DNA of 64,000 nt from an uncultured Verrucomicrobia subdivision 3 bacterium (GCA_903922735.1 CAIXUZ010000011.1:103474-167473); one strand, 5' to 3'; shown: positions 1 to 9,137, counted from the first letter of the stretch. A program made the numbers and translations. Notes: generated by a model not told the origin, from the letters alone.

Positions 1-428
1 TGCAGTCGGGCGCTGGCCTTGAACAACGTTTCACCGCTCATCGGCGCGCTGACGACTTCACTGAAAAATTCCTCGACGTTTACCCCGGCGCGGGCCAGCG
101 CGGCGGTGATTTCACGGACGATTCCCGGGCGGTCGCTGCCGATAATTTCCAGTTTCGTCTGTTTCCCGGAAATAGCGGCGGCAGCGGATGGGTCTGCGCG
201 GAAGAGAATTTGCAGCCCGTTGGCCTGAAGTTTTTGCAGGGCGGCCAGCAGCGCGGATTTTTTCTCCGCCGGGATTTCGACACGCAAAATGCCCGCAAAT
301 TCACCGCCTAACCGGCACATGCGGCTTTCCAGCCAGTTGCCGCCGTGTTCCGCCACGATTCGGGCGATGGTTTCCACCAACCCAGTGCGGTCCGGGCTGA
401 TGACGGTCATGACGAGGGGAATTGACAT
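1..428 (-). CDS. ACT-domain protein, GcvR-like (partial, runs off left edge)
   Basis: The reading frame starts at the ATG at 428 and is still open at base 1, so about 142 residues are visible and the C terminus is missing. The N terminus, MSIPLVMTVISPDRTGLV, is the first strand and helix of an ACT domain (about residues 4-75). A second ACT repeat starts near residue 91 with the core IIGSDRPGIVREI. Two tandem ACT domains without a catalytic domain is the layout of GcvR-type proteins, which bind glycine or other amino acids and modulate glycine-cleavage regulation. The specific ligand here cannot be read from the sequence. It lies downstream of the DUF1232 gene on the same strand with a 93-bp gap that holds a hairpin. 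Other ACT-only regulators are possible; the ACT call itself is firm. Confidence 0.8.
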   Translation of the reverse strand, partial: MSIPLVMTVISPDRTGLVETIARIVAEHGGNWLESRMCRLGGEFAGILRVEIPAEKKSALLAALQKLQANGLQILFRADPSAAAAISGKQTKLEIIGSDRPGIVREITAALARAGVNVEEFFSEVVSAPMSGETLFKASARL

Positions 429-456
429 AAATTAGCGAACCATCCTCATTGTCATC

Positions 457-503
457 CTCATGCTCATTCTCGTTATTTTTTTGAGGATGAGGATGAGCAT
501 GAG
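457..503. repeat. Imperfect inverted repeat (15-bp arms)
   Basis: CTCATGCTCATTCTC at 457-471 pairs with GAGGATGAGCATGAG at 489-503 (one G-T pair), with a T-rich 17-base loop. It sits between two minus-strand genes inside low-complexity ATGAGG-type sequence. It has no T-run after the stem on the minus strand, so it is not a classical terminator. Confidence 0.45.
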
Positions 504-521
504 AACGAGAAGAATTTCATT

Positions 522-926
522 TTACGCCTGACTGGTGATTTTCCGCCAGTCCACGCCCTGCTTGCCGGCGTAGATGGCAAAGGCTTTTTCGTTCTGAATC
601 AACACGACGCGCACGACGCTGGAATCATCCGCGCGACCCAAATCAAGAATGCTGTCGGGAATGACCCCCATTTTTTTGTGCGCGTAGATCAACGCGAACA
701 CCGCCTGGGCGATGGCCACAAACGGCAGATCTTTATAAGCGCCATCAACGGCGTCTTCGACCGCATCGGCGAGAAATTCAAGCTGGTCCACGAGGTGCGG
801 AAATTTTGGCGCGTTGATCTGGGTGAACTCCAGTTTCCACTGGGGCAGATGCCGCAGAACTTGTTCCGCGACGGCCGGCGTGATGGTGGTGGCACCGTGG
901 TTGACGAACTTGGCGATTTCAGGCAT
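522..926 (-). CDS. DUF1232 (YkvA-like) domain protein
   Basis: A 134-residue protein starting at the ATG at 926. The central part (about residues 60-110) carries a helix-loop signature, ALIYAHKKMGVIPDSI followed by LGRADDSS, matching the DUF1232/YkvA pattern in which a helical segment precedes an I-P-D turn and an acidic pair. Classical DUF1232 proteins have an YxxxPxDxIPD core; here the first half is altered (YAHKKMGVIPD) and less hydrophobic, so it may be a soluble variant. No signal peptide is visible. The function of the family is unknown. It lies between the ACT-domain gene and the terminator of the Gfo/Idh gene, so it is probably transcribed separately from the latter. Confidence 0.7.
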   Translation of the reverse strand: MPEIAKFVNHGATTITPAVAEQVLRHLPQWKLEFTQINAPKFPHLVDQLEFLADAVEDAVDGAYKDLPFVAIAQAVFALIYAHKKMGVIPDSILDLGRADDSSVVRVVLIQNEKAFAIYAGKQGVDWRKITSQA

Positions 927-974
927 GACGGCAATCTAGTGAATGCGGCGGAGCCGTCCAAGTGAAATTGTGAG

Positions 975-1010
975 TAAAAAACCGCCGCTGACCAGTGCAG
1001 TCAGCGGCGG
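975..1010 (-). terminator. Rho-independent terminator after the Gfo/Idh gene
   Basis: A perfect 11-bp GC-rich stem, CCGCCGCTGAC at 982-992 and GTCAGCGGCGG at 1000-1010, encloses a 7-base loop. It is followed on the minus strand by six T residues (A-run at 976-981). It lies 28 bases past the end of the minus-strand gene at 1038. Confidence 0.88.
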
Positions 1011-1037
1011 CGATAGCTGCGGAAATTATCCGCGCGC

Positions 1038-2489
1038 TCAAGCCAGCTTGTAATACTGCTCCCAGTCCTTGCGCGGCGGCACGCCGGCAAGCAGGGCATT
1101 GGCGACTTTATGATTGGTGATTTGTTTGGTCGCCGGGTCAAACGTCAGCTTGGCGTTCACCCGCTGCGCGATGATGCCAATGGCCATCGCCTGGCACAAC
1201 GGCCCGGCCACCGCGAAGTTGGAGTGGCATTTTTCCTCGCCCTTGCAGGCGCGGAGGAAGTTGACGTAGTGGTTCGCCGGGCTTTTGGGCACGACCGGAA
1301 GCCTGGAAGCAATGTCTTTCGCCTTTTCGGAAGGAAGAATTTCCAGCGTCGCTGCATGCGAGCCGCCCTTGAAGGTCAGGCCATCGCCGTAAATCACCTT
1401 CCCCGGTGGACGCTTTTTATCGGCCGGCACAGCTGAGCCCTTCGAGGGCGGCGGAATGTTCGGGTCGAGGACGGCATCGCCGATGTTGTCCGGCAGGGGC
1501 GGCAGGTTTTCCTGGCCGTCATACCAGGTGAGTTCCACCGGTGGTTTTGCGCCGCGCGCTGGGAAGCGGAACGCCAGCGTGGAGGCTTGCGGGAAAATGA
1601 ATGGGCTATAGCCGTCGAGCTTCACCGCCTCCACTTCCGTTGGCAGTCCGAGCTGCAAAAATTCGTGCGCCGTGTCGAAGATATGTGCCCCCCAATCGCC
1701 GAGCGCGCCGTTGCCGAAGTCAAACCATGAACGCCACTCGCCATTGACATAGCCTTTGTTGTAGGCGTGCTGCTGCGCGGTCGCCAGCCAGGTATCCCAG
1801 TCCAGGCTCGCCGGCACCGGTTCTTGGGGGAGGTAGTCGGTGAGTTTGCTGAAGGCGAATTTCGGTGTGTCGTGCCAGCGGCGCGAATTGTTCATGTAGG
1901 CCGTGATCTTGGTGACATTCTTGATGATGCCGGCCTCGGTCCAGGCCTTGAACTGGAAATAGTTCGCCTCGGAATGGCCCTGGTTGCCCATCTGCGCGGC
2001 AACTTTGTATTTCTTTTCCGCCGCCATCATCAGTTCGATCTGCCGGAAGCTGTGGCCCATGGGTTTTTCGCAATAGACGTGCTTGCCGAGGGACATCGCC
2101 AGCATCGCGATGGGGAAATGCGAAAAGTCCGGCGTGCCGATACAGACGGCATCAATGTCCTTGCCCATCTTGTCGAACATTTTCCGGAAATCCTGAAAGC
2201 GTGGCGCGTCCGGAATCAGCTTCAAGGTTTTCTGCGTGTGCGTCGCCCCCATGTCCGTGTCGCACAGCGCGACGAAATTCACCATGCCGGTTTTGTGAAA
2301 CATCGCAATATCTTCCGCGCCGCGATTACCGATGCCGATGCAGGCGAGGTTGACTTTGTTATTGGCGCCAGCCGACATCAACAGGTGCGGACCAAACAGG
2401 GATGCCGCGCCCGTCGCGAGCACGCCTTTTAGAAACGCACGACGGTGCATCTGCGCCACGGAGAGTTTTTGGAGGTGGTTTGATTTCAT
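1038..2489 (-). CDS. Tat-exported Gfo/Idh/MocA family oxidoreductase
   Basis: A 483-residue protein starting at the ATG at 2489. Residues 16-22 read RRAFLKG followed by a hydrophobic stretch, a twin-arginine signal, so the folded enzyme with its cofactor is probably exported. The Rossmann fold begins at about residue 46 with LACIGIGNRG, and the family EKP motif is at 141-143 (CEKPMGHS). The C-terminal alpha/beta domain follows, rich in Trp and Asp, as in the long verrucomicrobial and planctomycete subfamily. Members act on sugars or inositols using NAD(P); the substrate cannot be predicted. The gene starts 20 bases after the end of the upstream ThuA/DUF1080 gene (2510), which suggests co-transcription from the ThuA gene and a joint role in extracytoplasmic sugar modification. 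A strong terminator follows it. Confidence 0.9.
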   Translation of the reverse strand: MKSNHLQKLSVAQMHRRAFLKGVLATGAASLFGPHLLMSAGANNKVNLACIGIGNRGAEDIAMFHKTGMVNFVALCDTDMGATHTQKTLKLIPDAPRFQDFRKMFDKMGKDIDAVCIGTPDFSHFPIAMLAMSLGKHVYCEKPMGHSFRQIELMMAAEKKYKVAAQMGNQGHSEANYFQFKAWTEAGIIKNVTKITAYMNNSRRWHDTPKFAFSKLTDYLPQEPVPASLDWDTWLATAQQHAYNKGYVNGEWRSWFDFGNGALGDWGAHIFDTAHEFLQLGLPTEVEAVKLDGYSPFIFPQASTLAFRFPARGAKPPVELTWYDGQENLPPLPDNIGDAVLDPNIPPPSKGSAVPADKKRPPGKVIYGDGLTFKGGSHAATLEILPSEKAKDIASRLPVVPKSPANHYVNFLRACKGEEKCHSNFAVAGPLCQAMAIGIIAQRVNAKLTFDPATKQITNHKVANALLAGVPPRKDWEQYYKLA

Positions 2490-2509
2490 AGCTTTGGATT
2501 ATTAACGGT

Positions 2510-4162
2510 TTAGTTTGCCGGGAGTTCGCGGATTTTCACGTTGCGGAAGGAAACTTCGCTGCCGTGTTCCTGCAGCAAAATATGCCCATCCGCCCATTCG
2601 CCAAAGTCGGGAATGTTTTTAAATTTGCTCAACGCCACTGCTTCTCGGAAAGCCGCCGAGCCACGCTCAAATTCCACGGTCTTCTCGCCGTTCAGCCAGA
2701 AAGTGACGTGCTTGCCCTGCGATAAAATCCGCGCGCGGTTCCATTCGCCGGCTGGCATGACTTTTTTGTCCTTGGGCGCGGGAATCAAGTCGTAAAGTGA
2801 GCCGATGGTGCGGTCGCCCTCGCGGCCCAGCTTCGCGTCGGGATGCAAGGCGTCGTCGAGAATCTGGAATTCCATGCCGATGGCCGAGCCTTTGCCAGTC
2901 GGTTTGCCGGTCTTTTTGTCCACCGGCGAAAGGTTTGGCTGCACAAAAATCTTGATGCCACTGTTGCAGCCGGGCGTGGTCTTAAAATCAACGGTCAGTT
3001 CAAAATTCGCATAGCGTTGGCGCGTGATGATGTCGCCGCCACCAGCGGATTCCTCGCCGCCATTTTCATGCACAATCAGCACGCCATCCTTGATGTTCCA
3101 GCCATGTGATGGAAATTCCTCCGTTTTCACACTGCGCCAGCCGTCCGAAGATTTGCCATCCCAGAGCAGCCGCCAGCCGCCGGCTTTTTCCTGGGCGGTC
3201 AAAGTATTGGGAACGGCGGGAGTGGAAACGGATTTGTTTTTGGCGGGTGCGGCTTTGGGTTCCACATAAATCGGATTCTTGTATGCGCCGGGCGCGGCGG
3301 TTTGCAGGTTAGGGGTCACGTCCGCCGAAACTTCGCCGAGCGCCCATTTGATGCCGCCAACGAGGATTTGCTGGAAAGTCGGGTTCGTCCAAACATCCTC
3401 GCGATGGCCCATCGCGGTATACCAGACGCGGCCTTTGCCTTCTTTGCGCGCCCAGGTGTTCGGATACGGCGGGCGGTCATACATCGGGCCTTTCATTTGC
3501 GAGGCTTCCATCACCGTCAACGCATGGTCGTCCGGCGCAAAATCCTTCAGCGAATACCATTCCTCGAGAAACGCAAAACTGTCGCCGACCGTTTCAAAGC
3601 CGGGAAATTTCGGGTCAATCACCCGGTTCGTCGCGACCTGCTGCGCGCCGTGGATGATGAATTCGCCGCCGATGAAACAGCAATACGGATCGGCATCTTT
3701 GCCGTGGTTCACATAGCGATCCGGTCCTTTATTCGATTCATTGGCGGTGTGAAAAGTGTCGGTGGCCGCGTGCGTTCCGATGAAACCTTTGCCGCCGCGG
3801 ACATAATCAAACAGCGCCTGTTTGCCCGCGGGCGTCATGGGCGGCTGCTTGTCGTTGCCTTCGCTGCACAAATCGCCGGTGGTGTAGAAGAACACGGCGT
3901 CAAACTGCGCGAGATATCCGGGGCTGAATTTCGAGCCGTCCTTGGAAAAGACGAATTCCCAGCCGTTTTTCTGGCCGAGTTCGAGCAGGATTTTCTCGGC
4001 GTAGCTGGGCTGGCCTTTCTTCCAAGAAATGACGGAATGCTCGAAACCGCTAGATTTGGTGAAGAACAGGATCTTCTTGGGCGCGGCTGAAGCCGTGAGC
4101 GCGGCGGCGAAGATCAGTATGGCGAGGGTGGCAGCGTTAAAAAAGAATTTTGGTAATTTCAT
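2510..4162 (-). CDS. Secreted ThuA domain / DUF1080 (3-keto-disaccharide hydrolase) fusion protein
   Basis: The frame is open up to 4234, but the ATG at 4162 gives a clear signal peptide (MKLPKFFFNAATLAILIFAA ending in ASA), so it is chosen; the product is 550 residues. Residues about 28-275 form a ThuA-like glutamine-amidotransferase fold (KKILFFTKSSGFEH, GGKGFIGTHAATDTFH, GRVWYTAMGHREDVW). A linker is followed by a DUF1080 domain at about 325-548 (WRLLWDGKSSDGWRS, GMEFQILDD, WLNGEKTVEFERG). DUF1080 proteins act on 3-keto sugars, the kind of product a Gfo/Idh/MocA oxidoreductase can make, and such an enzyme lies immediately downstream. This suggests a periplasmic pair: oxidation of a sugar at C3, then cleavage. 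The substrate is inferred only from families. Confidence 0.88.
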   Translation of the reverse strand: MKLPKFFFNAATLAILIFAAALTASAAPKKILFFTKSSGFEHSVISWKKGQPSYAEKILLELGQKNGWEFVFSKDGSKFSPGYLAQFDAVFFYTTGDLCSEGNDKQPPMTPAGKQALFDYVRGGKGFIGTHAATDTFHTANESNKGPDRYVNHGKDADPYCCFIGGEFIIHGAQQVATNRVIDPKFPGFETVGDSFAFLEEWYSLKDFAPDDHALTVMEASQMKGPMYDRPPYPNTWARKEGKGRVWYTAMGHREDVWTNPTFQQILVGGIKWALGEVSADVTPNLQTAAPGAYKNPIYVEPKAAPAKNKSVSTPAVPNTLTAQEKAGGWRLLWDGKSSDGWRSVKTEEFPSHGWNIKDGVLIVHENGGEESAGGGDIITRQRYANFELTVDFKTTPGCNSGIKIFVQPNLSPVDKKTGKPTGKGSAIGMEFQILDDALHPDAKLGREGDRTIGSLYDLIPAPKDKKVMPAGEWNRARILSQGKHVTFWLNGEKTVEFERGSAAFREAVALSKFKNIPDFGEWADGHILLQEHGSEVSFRNVKIRELPAN

Positions 4163-4250
4163 TTTATTTGAGGTGTCAGACGCATTATCGCGCAAACCGG
4201 TTACGAAACAATTCTTTTCAATCACACCGTGCAACTGCTAAAAATTCCGT

Positions 4251-5132
4251 GTGCAAGACCTCATCGCCAAAGCTGCGACGCTGATGGAAGCGTTGCCTTA
4301 CATCCAGAAATTCAGCGGCGAGACCTTCGTCGTGAAATACGGCGGCAGTTTCATGGATTCGCCGGACGAAAGCGTTCGCAACGGCGTGGCCCGCGACATT
4401 GTTTTTCTCGAAGCCGTCGAGATCAACCCCGTTGTCGTTCATGGCGGCGGCAAGGCAATCACCCGGGCGATGGAAAAAGCCGGGCTGAAGGCAAACTTCA
4501 TCCAGGGCCAGCGCGTGACCGACGAGGCCACGGTGCAAATCGTGGACGATGTGCTTTCCCGCGAAATCAACCCCGAGGTGGTCAAAACCATCAACGCGCT
4601 CGGCGGCCAGGCGGTCGGCTTCGCCGGGCCGGACATTTTCAAATGCAAAAAGCTTTACCTCGACGACAAGGATAATCCCGGCCAGAAAATCGACATCGGC
4701 TACGTCGGCGAAGTCATTGAAGTCAACGTCGCCCCGCTAAAAGAATCCATCTGGTGCGGTCACACGCCGGTCATCAGCCCGACCGCGCGCGGCGAGGACG
4801 GGAAGATTTACAACTGCAACGCCGACGTTGCCGCCGCGATGGTCGCCATTGCGCTCAATGCCAAGCGGCTTGTTTTCATGTCCGACGTGCCCGGCTTGAT
4901 GCGCGACCCGAAAGATGTTTCCACCGTCATCGCGCATCTCCACACCGCCGAAGTTCCCGGCCTCAAAGCCGCCGGCATCGTGGACAAAGGGATGATTCCG
5001 AAAGTGGATAGCGCTGTCGCTGCCATCAAATCCGGCGTGGAAAAAGTTTCCTTCGTTGACGGCCGCACCCCACACTCGGTCATGCTTGAAATCTTCACCG
5101 ACAAGGGTGTGGGCACGGAAGTCGTGCTCTAA
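4251..5132 (+). CDS. argB: Acetylglutamate kinase
   Basis: A 293-residue protein that phosphorylates N-acetyl-L-glutamate, the second step of arginine synthesis in the cytoplasm. The start is a GTG at 4251 because MQDLIAKAATLMEALPYIQK matches the usual N terminus of ArgB; the next in-frame ATG (4284) would cut into it. Family motifs are KYGGS at 29-33, HGGGKAI at 64-70, and NADVAAAMVAIALNAKRL with SDVPGLM in the nucleotide-binding C-terminal half. Length is typical. It is flanked by minus-strand carbohydrate genes, divergent from the ThuA/DUF1080 gene and convergent with the ThuA/PmoA gene, so it is not in an operon with argD and argF, which lie 5-8 kb to the right. Confidence 0.95.
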   Translation: MQDLIAKAATLMEALPYIQKFSGETFVVKYGGSFMDSPDESVRNGVARDIVFLEAVEINPVVVHGGGKAITRAMEKAGLKANFIQGQRVTDEATVQIVDDVLSREINPEVVKTINALGGQAVGFAGPDIFKCKKLYLDDKDNPGQKIDIGYVGEVIEVNVAPLKESIWCGHTPVISPTARGEDGKIYNCNADVAAAMVAIALNAKRLVFMSDVPGLMRDPKDVSTVIAHLHTAEVPGLKAAGIVDKGMIPKVDSAVAAIKSGVEKVSFVDGRTPHSVMLEIFTDKGVGTEVVL

Positions 5133-5146
5133 ATTTTAGTTGCCGA

Positions 5147-6739
5147 TCAGGGTGACTTGGCTGACTTCAGCCAGGATTGGAAAGCCTGATCGATTTGATC
5201 TGCGTCCATTTTCCCGTCCCAAACCGCCACGCCATAGCAGAGGTCGAGCGGTGCGCCGGCCTTGAGTTGAAGCGGCTCATTCCAGTTCAGCGTCGTCGAG
5301 AGGTAAGCGAATGGCGCGGACATGGTGAATTTTTTTGCCGGATAACGCAGGTTATCGGGATGGTCAAAGAGGGCAATGGTCACGGGCTGGCCGTCGGCCG
5401 CCGGTCCGGTTCCGGCCACCCAGGCAGACGGAACCAAACGCTCGTCGCCGCGCACAATTTCACCGGCCTGGCCGGTGGAGTTCATGAATAGGGATGCCCG
5501 GTCCATGGATTGGAGCAATCTCGCGCCCAGTCCGTAGTAATGGTGGCCGGACAAGGTCACCGCATTCGTGCCCGGCGGCGTTTCCAACCGGCTACGCCAC
5601 GTCAGCAGGGTGACGCTCTGGTTGGTGTGCGGCGTGATGGTGCGGGTTTCGTGCAACAACACCGCGCCGTTGGTGCTCCGCCAATCGAGTTGTTGCGTGA
5701 TGCGGTCGCCCCGTGCGTCGGTCTGTAGCGGTATCTGGTGGCCGCCGTTCAAAGCCTTGGTCTTTTCCTCCCAGAATGTCACTCCGTTGACGCCGATGGC
5801 GAACATCAGGCCGTGGTGATGAATGTGGTCGGGCACGGCGTCGCGCAAAACCGACACGCCGCCCGGCGAATACAGCGGGAAAATATAAGGCTTGAAAGCT
5901 GCCTCGGGGGCGAACCGGTATTCAAACAATGGTCGTTTCGCAATGGTGGCTTTGATCACCGTATTTTCTTTGATGAGTTTCAGTGACGAACTGACAACAT
6001 ATTGAATTCCTCCCAGAAGATGTTTCAAGAAAAGCGGTTCGCTGAAACTACTCTCCGTGTGTCCCATGGCCGTGAACCACATCCGTCCTTGGCCCACCGG
6101 ACGACACCAGGCAATCGGATGATCTATGCCAACCGTGCCGCCGTGATAGGTGGATTCATCCACGGTCGCAAGAATGTGGGCGCAACCGCGCGGAGTGCCG
6201 GTGTAATTATACCATTCATCGGTGCGCTCCCAGTGCGCTGGCAGACCGGCGTTGGCTGGATGGGCGGCGTCATCAAGCACCACCGTTGCGGGCAGCACTT
6301 TGGAATGGTTGGTGAACGTGCAGCCGAACATTTCGCCATACCACGCCCATTTGTCTTCGCAGGCCTTGGGGCCAAATATGGCGCCATGAATGGCCGCAAA
6401 TCCGCCGCCCGCTTCAATGTAATTTCGCAATGCCCGCTCTTGATCAGCGTCCAGCACGGCGCCGGTCACACTCAAAAACACCACGGCTTGAAAACGGGCG
6501 AGGTTTGCGGCCGTAAACGCGGATGAATCCTCGGTCGCCTCCATGGCGAACCCGTTGGTCGCACCGAGATTGCGGATGGCGGCGATGCCGTCGGTGATGG
6601 AGGCGTGCCGATAACCCAGCGTCTTGGAGAAAACCAGAACCCGGAACGCAGGTCGGGTTTCAGCCGCCGCCGCGCGCGGCATGAGGTTCAAACCCAGCAG
6701 CACCGCGAGCAAAAAGGAAACCGGCGCAAGCAATTTCAT
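5147..6739 (-). CDS. Secreted ThuA domain / PmoA-like (DUF6807) fusion protein
   Basis: The ATG at 6739 is chosen over the upstream 6811 start because it gives a signal peptide (MKLLAPVSFLLAVLLGLNLM, ending AAAAE); the product is 530 residues. Residues about 30-255 form a ThuA-like domain (RVLVFSKTLGYRHASI, GGGFAAIHGAIFGPKAC, RMWFTAMGHTESSF). Residues about 265-525 match the PmoA-like family found in these phyla (PDHIHHHGLMFAIGVNG, YYGLGARLLQSMD, LCYGVAVWDG). PmoA-like is a family label and does not imply methane oxidation. It sits 11 bases downstream of the Gfo/Idh gene at 6750-8141, mirroring the ThuA-Gfo/Idh pair at 1038-4162 with a different C-terminal partner. A role in extracytoplasmic carbohydrate turnover is inferred from this context. 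Confidence 0.85.
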   Translation of the reverse strand: MKLLAPVSFLLAVLLGLNLMPRAAAAETRPAFRVLVFSKTLGYRHASITDGIAAIRNLGATNGFAMEATEDSSAFTAANLARFQAVVFLSVTGAVLDADQERALRNYIEAGGGFAAIHGAIFGPKACEDKWAWYGEMFGCTFTNHSKVLPATVVLDDAAHPANAGLPAHWERTDEWYNYTGTPRGCAHILATVDESTYHGGTVGIDHPIAWCRPVGQGRMWFTAMGHTESSFSEPLFLKHLLGGIQYVVSSSLKLIKENTVIKATIAKRPLFEYRFAPEAAFKPYIFPLYSPGGVSVLRDAVPDHIHHHGLMFAIGVNGVTFWEEKTKALNGGHQIPLQTDARGDRITQQLDWRSTNGAVLLHETRTITPHTNQSVTLLTWRSRLETPPGTNAVTLSGHHYYGLGARLLQSMDRASLFMNSTGQAGEIVRGDERLVPSAWVAGTGPAADGQPVTIALFDHPDNLRYPAKKFTMSAPFAYLSTTLNWNEPLQLKAGAPLDLCYGVAVWDGKMDADQIDQAFQSWLKSAKSP

Positions 6740-6749
6740 GGGCGATGAA

Positions 6750-8141
6750 TTATAGATGCCACGGCTTCCGCATCGGGCGGGCCTTGAGCCGTTGATTCGC
6801 CTCTTCGTCATTGACGAAGCGCTCCTTTTTCAAATCGAACGTGAGCTTGCGTCCGAGGCGGCAGGCGATGTCGGCGATGTGGCACAAGGCATCCCCGGTG
6901 ACGGCGGCGTCAATCGGGCTGACGGTTTCCGTGCGGCTCTTCACGCAGTCGAGGAAGTTGCGCGCATGGTTTTTGCTCTGGATCAGCTTCGTGCGAAAAC
7001 TGTCCTCGCTGACCCGGTTCAGTTCCTCCGCTTGCAGGTTGAGGTTGCCGCGATCCACATGGACCCAACCATTATCGCCCTCGAATGCCGTGCCGTGGTT
7101 GGTGATCTGACGGTATCGCGCCTTCCATTCGGCCTCGTAAAGAAACGGTTCGCCGGTCGGCTTGCCGTGGTTCTCGCCGTTGGGCACACCGACAAATTTT
7201 ACCGTCAAGCCGCTGGCGAAAGTATAATCCACATCCCAGATGGTGGCCGTGTCGCAGATGCCTTCGGCAGTCCGATAATTGCCGCGTCCCTCGACGACGA
7301 CCGAGCCGCCGAGCAATTCACCGCCGCCCCACAGCGCGATGTCCATCGGGTGAATCCCCCAGCCGGCGATGAAGCCGAGGGCATACTGCGAATCAAACCA
7401 CCACGTCTTGAGATTGCTCTCGGCGGCACAGCGGTTCTCGGTGTGCGGCCGGAATGCCGACGGGCCGAGCCACAAATCGTAGTCCATCCCCTCCGGCGGC
7501 GGCACTTCCTTGCGCGAACCGCCCGGCGAACTGCCATACGACCAGACGTTGATGTGTTTCAATTTGCCGATTTGCCCGTTGCGGGCCAGTTCCGCCGCGA
7601 ACCGGAAGTTGCGCGAGGAGCGCTGCTGCGTGCCGAATTGGAACACGCGCTGCTTGCGATGCACCGCCGCGCGGAGCACCTGGTCTTCTTCCAAGGACAG
7701 GCCGAGCGGCTTTTCCGTATAAATGTCCTTGCCGGCGTTCACCGCCAGCAGCGAGGCCGGGACATGCCAGTGATCCGGCGTGGCGATGAGACAGGCGTCA
7801 ATGTCTTTGCGCCCGATGATCTCGCGAAAATCACGGTAGGTTTTGCAATCTTGATTTTTGTATTGGTCGTCAACGGCTTTCTTCGCCAGCGCCAACTGGT
7901 CGGGCTTCACGTCGCACACCGCCACCACCTGGCAATCCATCTGGTTGAGAAAGTTGCGCAGGTCGCCGCGCCCCTGCGGGCCGCAGCCAATGACGCCCAG
8001 GGTGATGCGATTGCCGGGTGCAACCGCGCCATCCTTGCCCAGGGCGGATGAGGGAATGATGGTGGGAAAAGCCGACATCGCCAGCGTGGCGAGGCCGGTG
8101 TTTTTGATGAATTGCCGGCGGGTGGAATGGAATGGATTCAT
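6750..8141 (-). CDS. Tat-exported Gfo/Idh/MocA family oxidoreductase
   Basis: The ATG at 8141 is preferred over 8165 because it places the twin-arginine motif RRQFIKN at residues 8-14 of a 463-residue protein. The Rossmann fold begins at about residue 47 (LGVIGCGPQGRG) and the EKP motif is at 143-145 (YTEKPLG). The C-terminal domain ends with PMRKPWHL. The protein is only distantly similar to the paralogue at 1038-2489 and differs throughout the C-terminal half, so this is not a recent duplication. It lies between the sugar-isomerase gene upstream and the ThuA/PmoA gene downstream, all on the minus strand with short gaps, and probably forms an operon with them. A sugar or polyol substrate is likely but unidentified. 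Confidence 0.9.
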   Translation of the reverse strand: MNPFHSTRRQFIKNTGLATLAMSAFPTIIPSSALGKDGAVAPGNRITLGVIGCGPQGRGDLRNFLNQMDCQVVAVCDVKPDQLALAKKAVDDQYKNQDCKTYRDFREIIGRKDIDACLIATPDHWHVPASLLAVNAGKDIYTEKPLGLSLEEDQVLRAAVHRKQRVFQFGTQQRSSRNFRFAAELARNGQIGKLKHINVWSYGSSPGGSRKEVPPPEGMDYDLWLGPSAFRPHTENRCAAESNLKTWWFDSQYALGFIAGWGIHPMDIALWGGGELLGGSVVVEGRGNYRTAEGICDTATIWDVDYTFASGLTVKFVGVPNGENHGKPTGEPFLYEAEWKARYRQITNHGTAFEGDNGWVHVDRGNLNLQAEELNRVSEDSFRTKLIQSKNHARNFLDCVKSRTETVSPIDAAVTGDALCHIADIACRLGRKLTFDLKKERFVNDEEANQRLKARPMRKPWHL

Positions 8142-8184
8142 AATTATTGAGGGATTGGATTTCATGAAAGTTTATTTGGCGGTG

Positions 8185-9027
8185 TCAGGCCAGCCATTTT
8201 TTCAGTTCCTTTCTCAGAAAAGCGAGGCTGCGGCCCGCTTCCTCAATCTGGCCGCATTCCACGCTCAGGAAAATCTCCCGGTTCACCGGTTCCATGATCT
8301 TCGCCACGCGTTTCCAGTCCACGACGCCCTCGCCGCAGGCGCAGCCGACCGGCGTCCCGGTGACCTTGCCGCGTTCCTTGGAACTGTGCGCCAGCGAAAT
8401 GTCCTTGGCGTGGATGTGGAATACGCGGTCGCGCACTTTCTGCAAACCATCGTAAGGGTCTTCGATGCCGGCGAGGTAGCTGTTGCCGGTGTCCCAGTTG
8501 ATTTGAATCCACGGCGATTTCACGAGGTTCGCGATCTTGAGCAGGCCGGCGGTGGTTTTGGTATAAACCCCGTGCGGCTCGAGGCAGAGGTATTTTTTGT
8601 GCCGGGCGCAGACCTGTGCGGCGCGCGTCAGTGTGTAGCGCATGGTGTCGTGCGCGAAATCGTTATCCATCCACGCGGGCTTGATCATCTCATCGGAATT
8701 CAAAAAATCGCAGCCCACAAACGACGCCAGCACGGCGGCGCGGGTGAGGCGTGCCAACGCCGCCTCGGGTTTCATCAGCGGCGAATGCGCCGAGAGGCTG
8801 GAGACGCGCACGCCGTGGCGGTCGCAAATTTCCTTCATCAGCAGCGGGTCTTCCTCCATCGAGAAGGAGTGGAAGTAATTCACCTCGCTCAGGAGTTCCC
8901 AGCCGGTGTGCACCATCGGTTCGACCCAGCGGTAGCCGAGGTCCGCCGCGATTTTGACGCCGCCTTCGAACGATTTATCCGCCGCGCGGCAGAATTCCAT
9001 GTTGAGAGAAATTTTAAACTTGGCCAT
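8185..9027 (-). CDS. Sugar phosphate isomerase/epimerase family (xylose-isomerase-like TIM barrel)
   Basis: A 280-residue protein from the ATG at 9027 without a signal peptide, so cytoplasmic. The fold is the AP-endonuclease-2/xylose-isomerase-like TIM barrel: metal-ligand positions are recognisable in CLEPHG, INWDTGNSYLAG, VFHIHAKDISL and LSVECGQIEE. Such enzymes isomerise or epimerise keto sugars or dehydrate sugar derivatives, and they are standard partners of Gfo/Idh/MocA dehydrogenases in sugar and inositol pathways. The gene is first in the minus-strand run ending at 5147 and is divergent from the AraC-type regulator at 9138, which is the obvious candidate to control this operon. Exact substrate unknown. 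Confidence 0.88.
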   Translation of the reverse strand: MAKFKISLNMEFCRAADKSFEGGVKIAADLGYRWVEPMVHTGWELLSEVNYFHSFSMEEDPLLMKEICDRHGVRVSSLSAHSPLMKPEAALARLTRAAVLASFVGCDFLNSDEMIKPAWMDNDFAHDTMRYTLTRAAQVCARHKKYLCLEPHGVYTKTTAGLLKIANLVKSPWIQINWDTGNSYLAGIEDPYDGLQKVRDRVFHIHAKDISLAHSSKERGKVTGTPVGCACGEGVVDWKRVAKIMEPVNREIFLSVECGQIEEAGRSLAFLRKELKKWLA

Positions 9028-9137
9028 GGGTTTTATGGTTTATGGTTGTCAACGCTTTGATGGGTTAGTGTTGAAAATTCTATCCGGTTTGGCAAAGCTC
9101 GTCGTGCAACATCCTACACTGAAATATTTTTACCATC

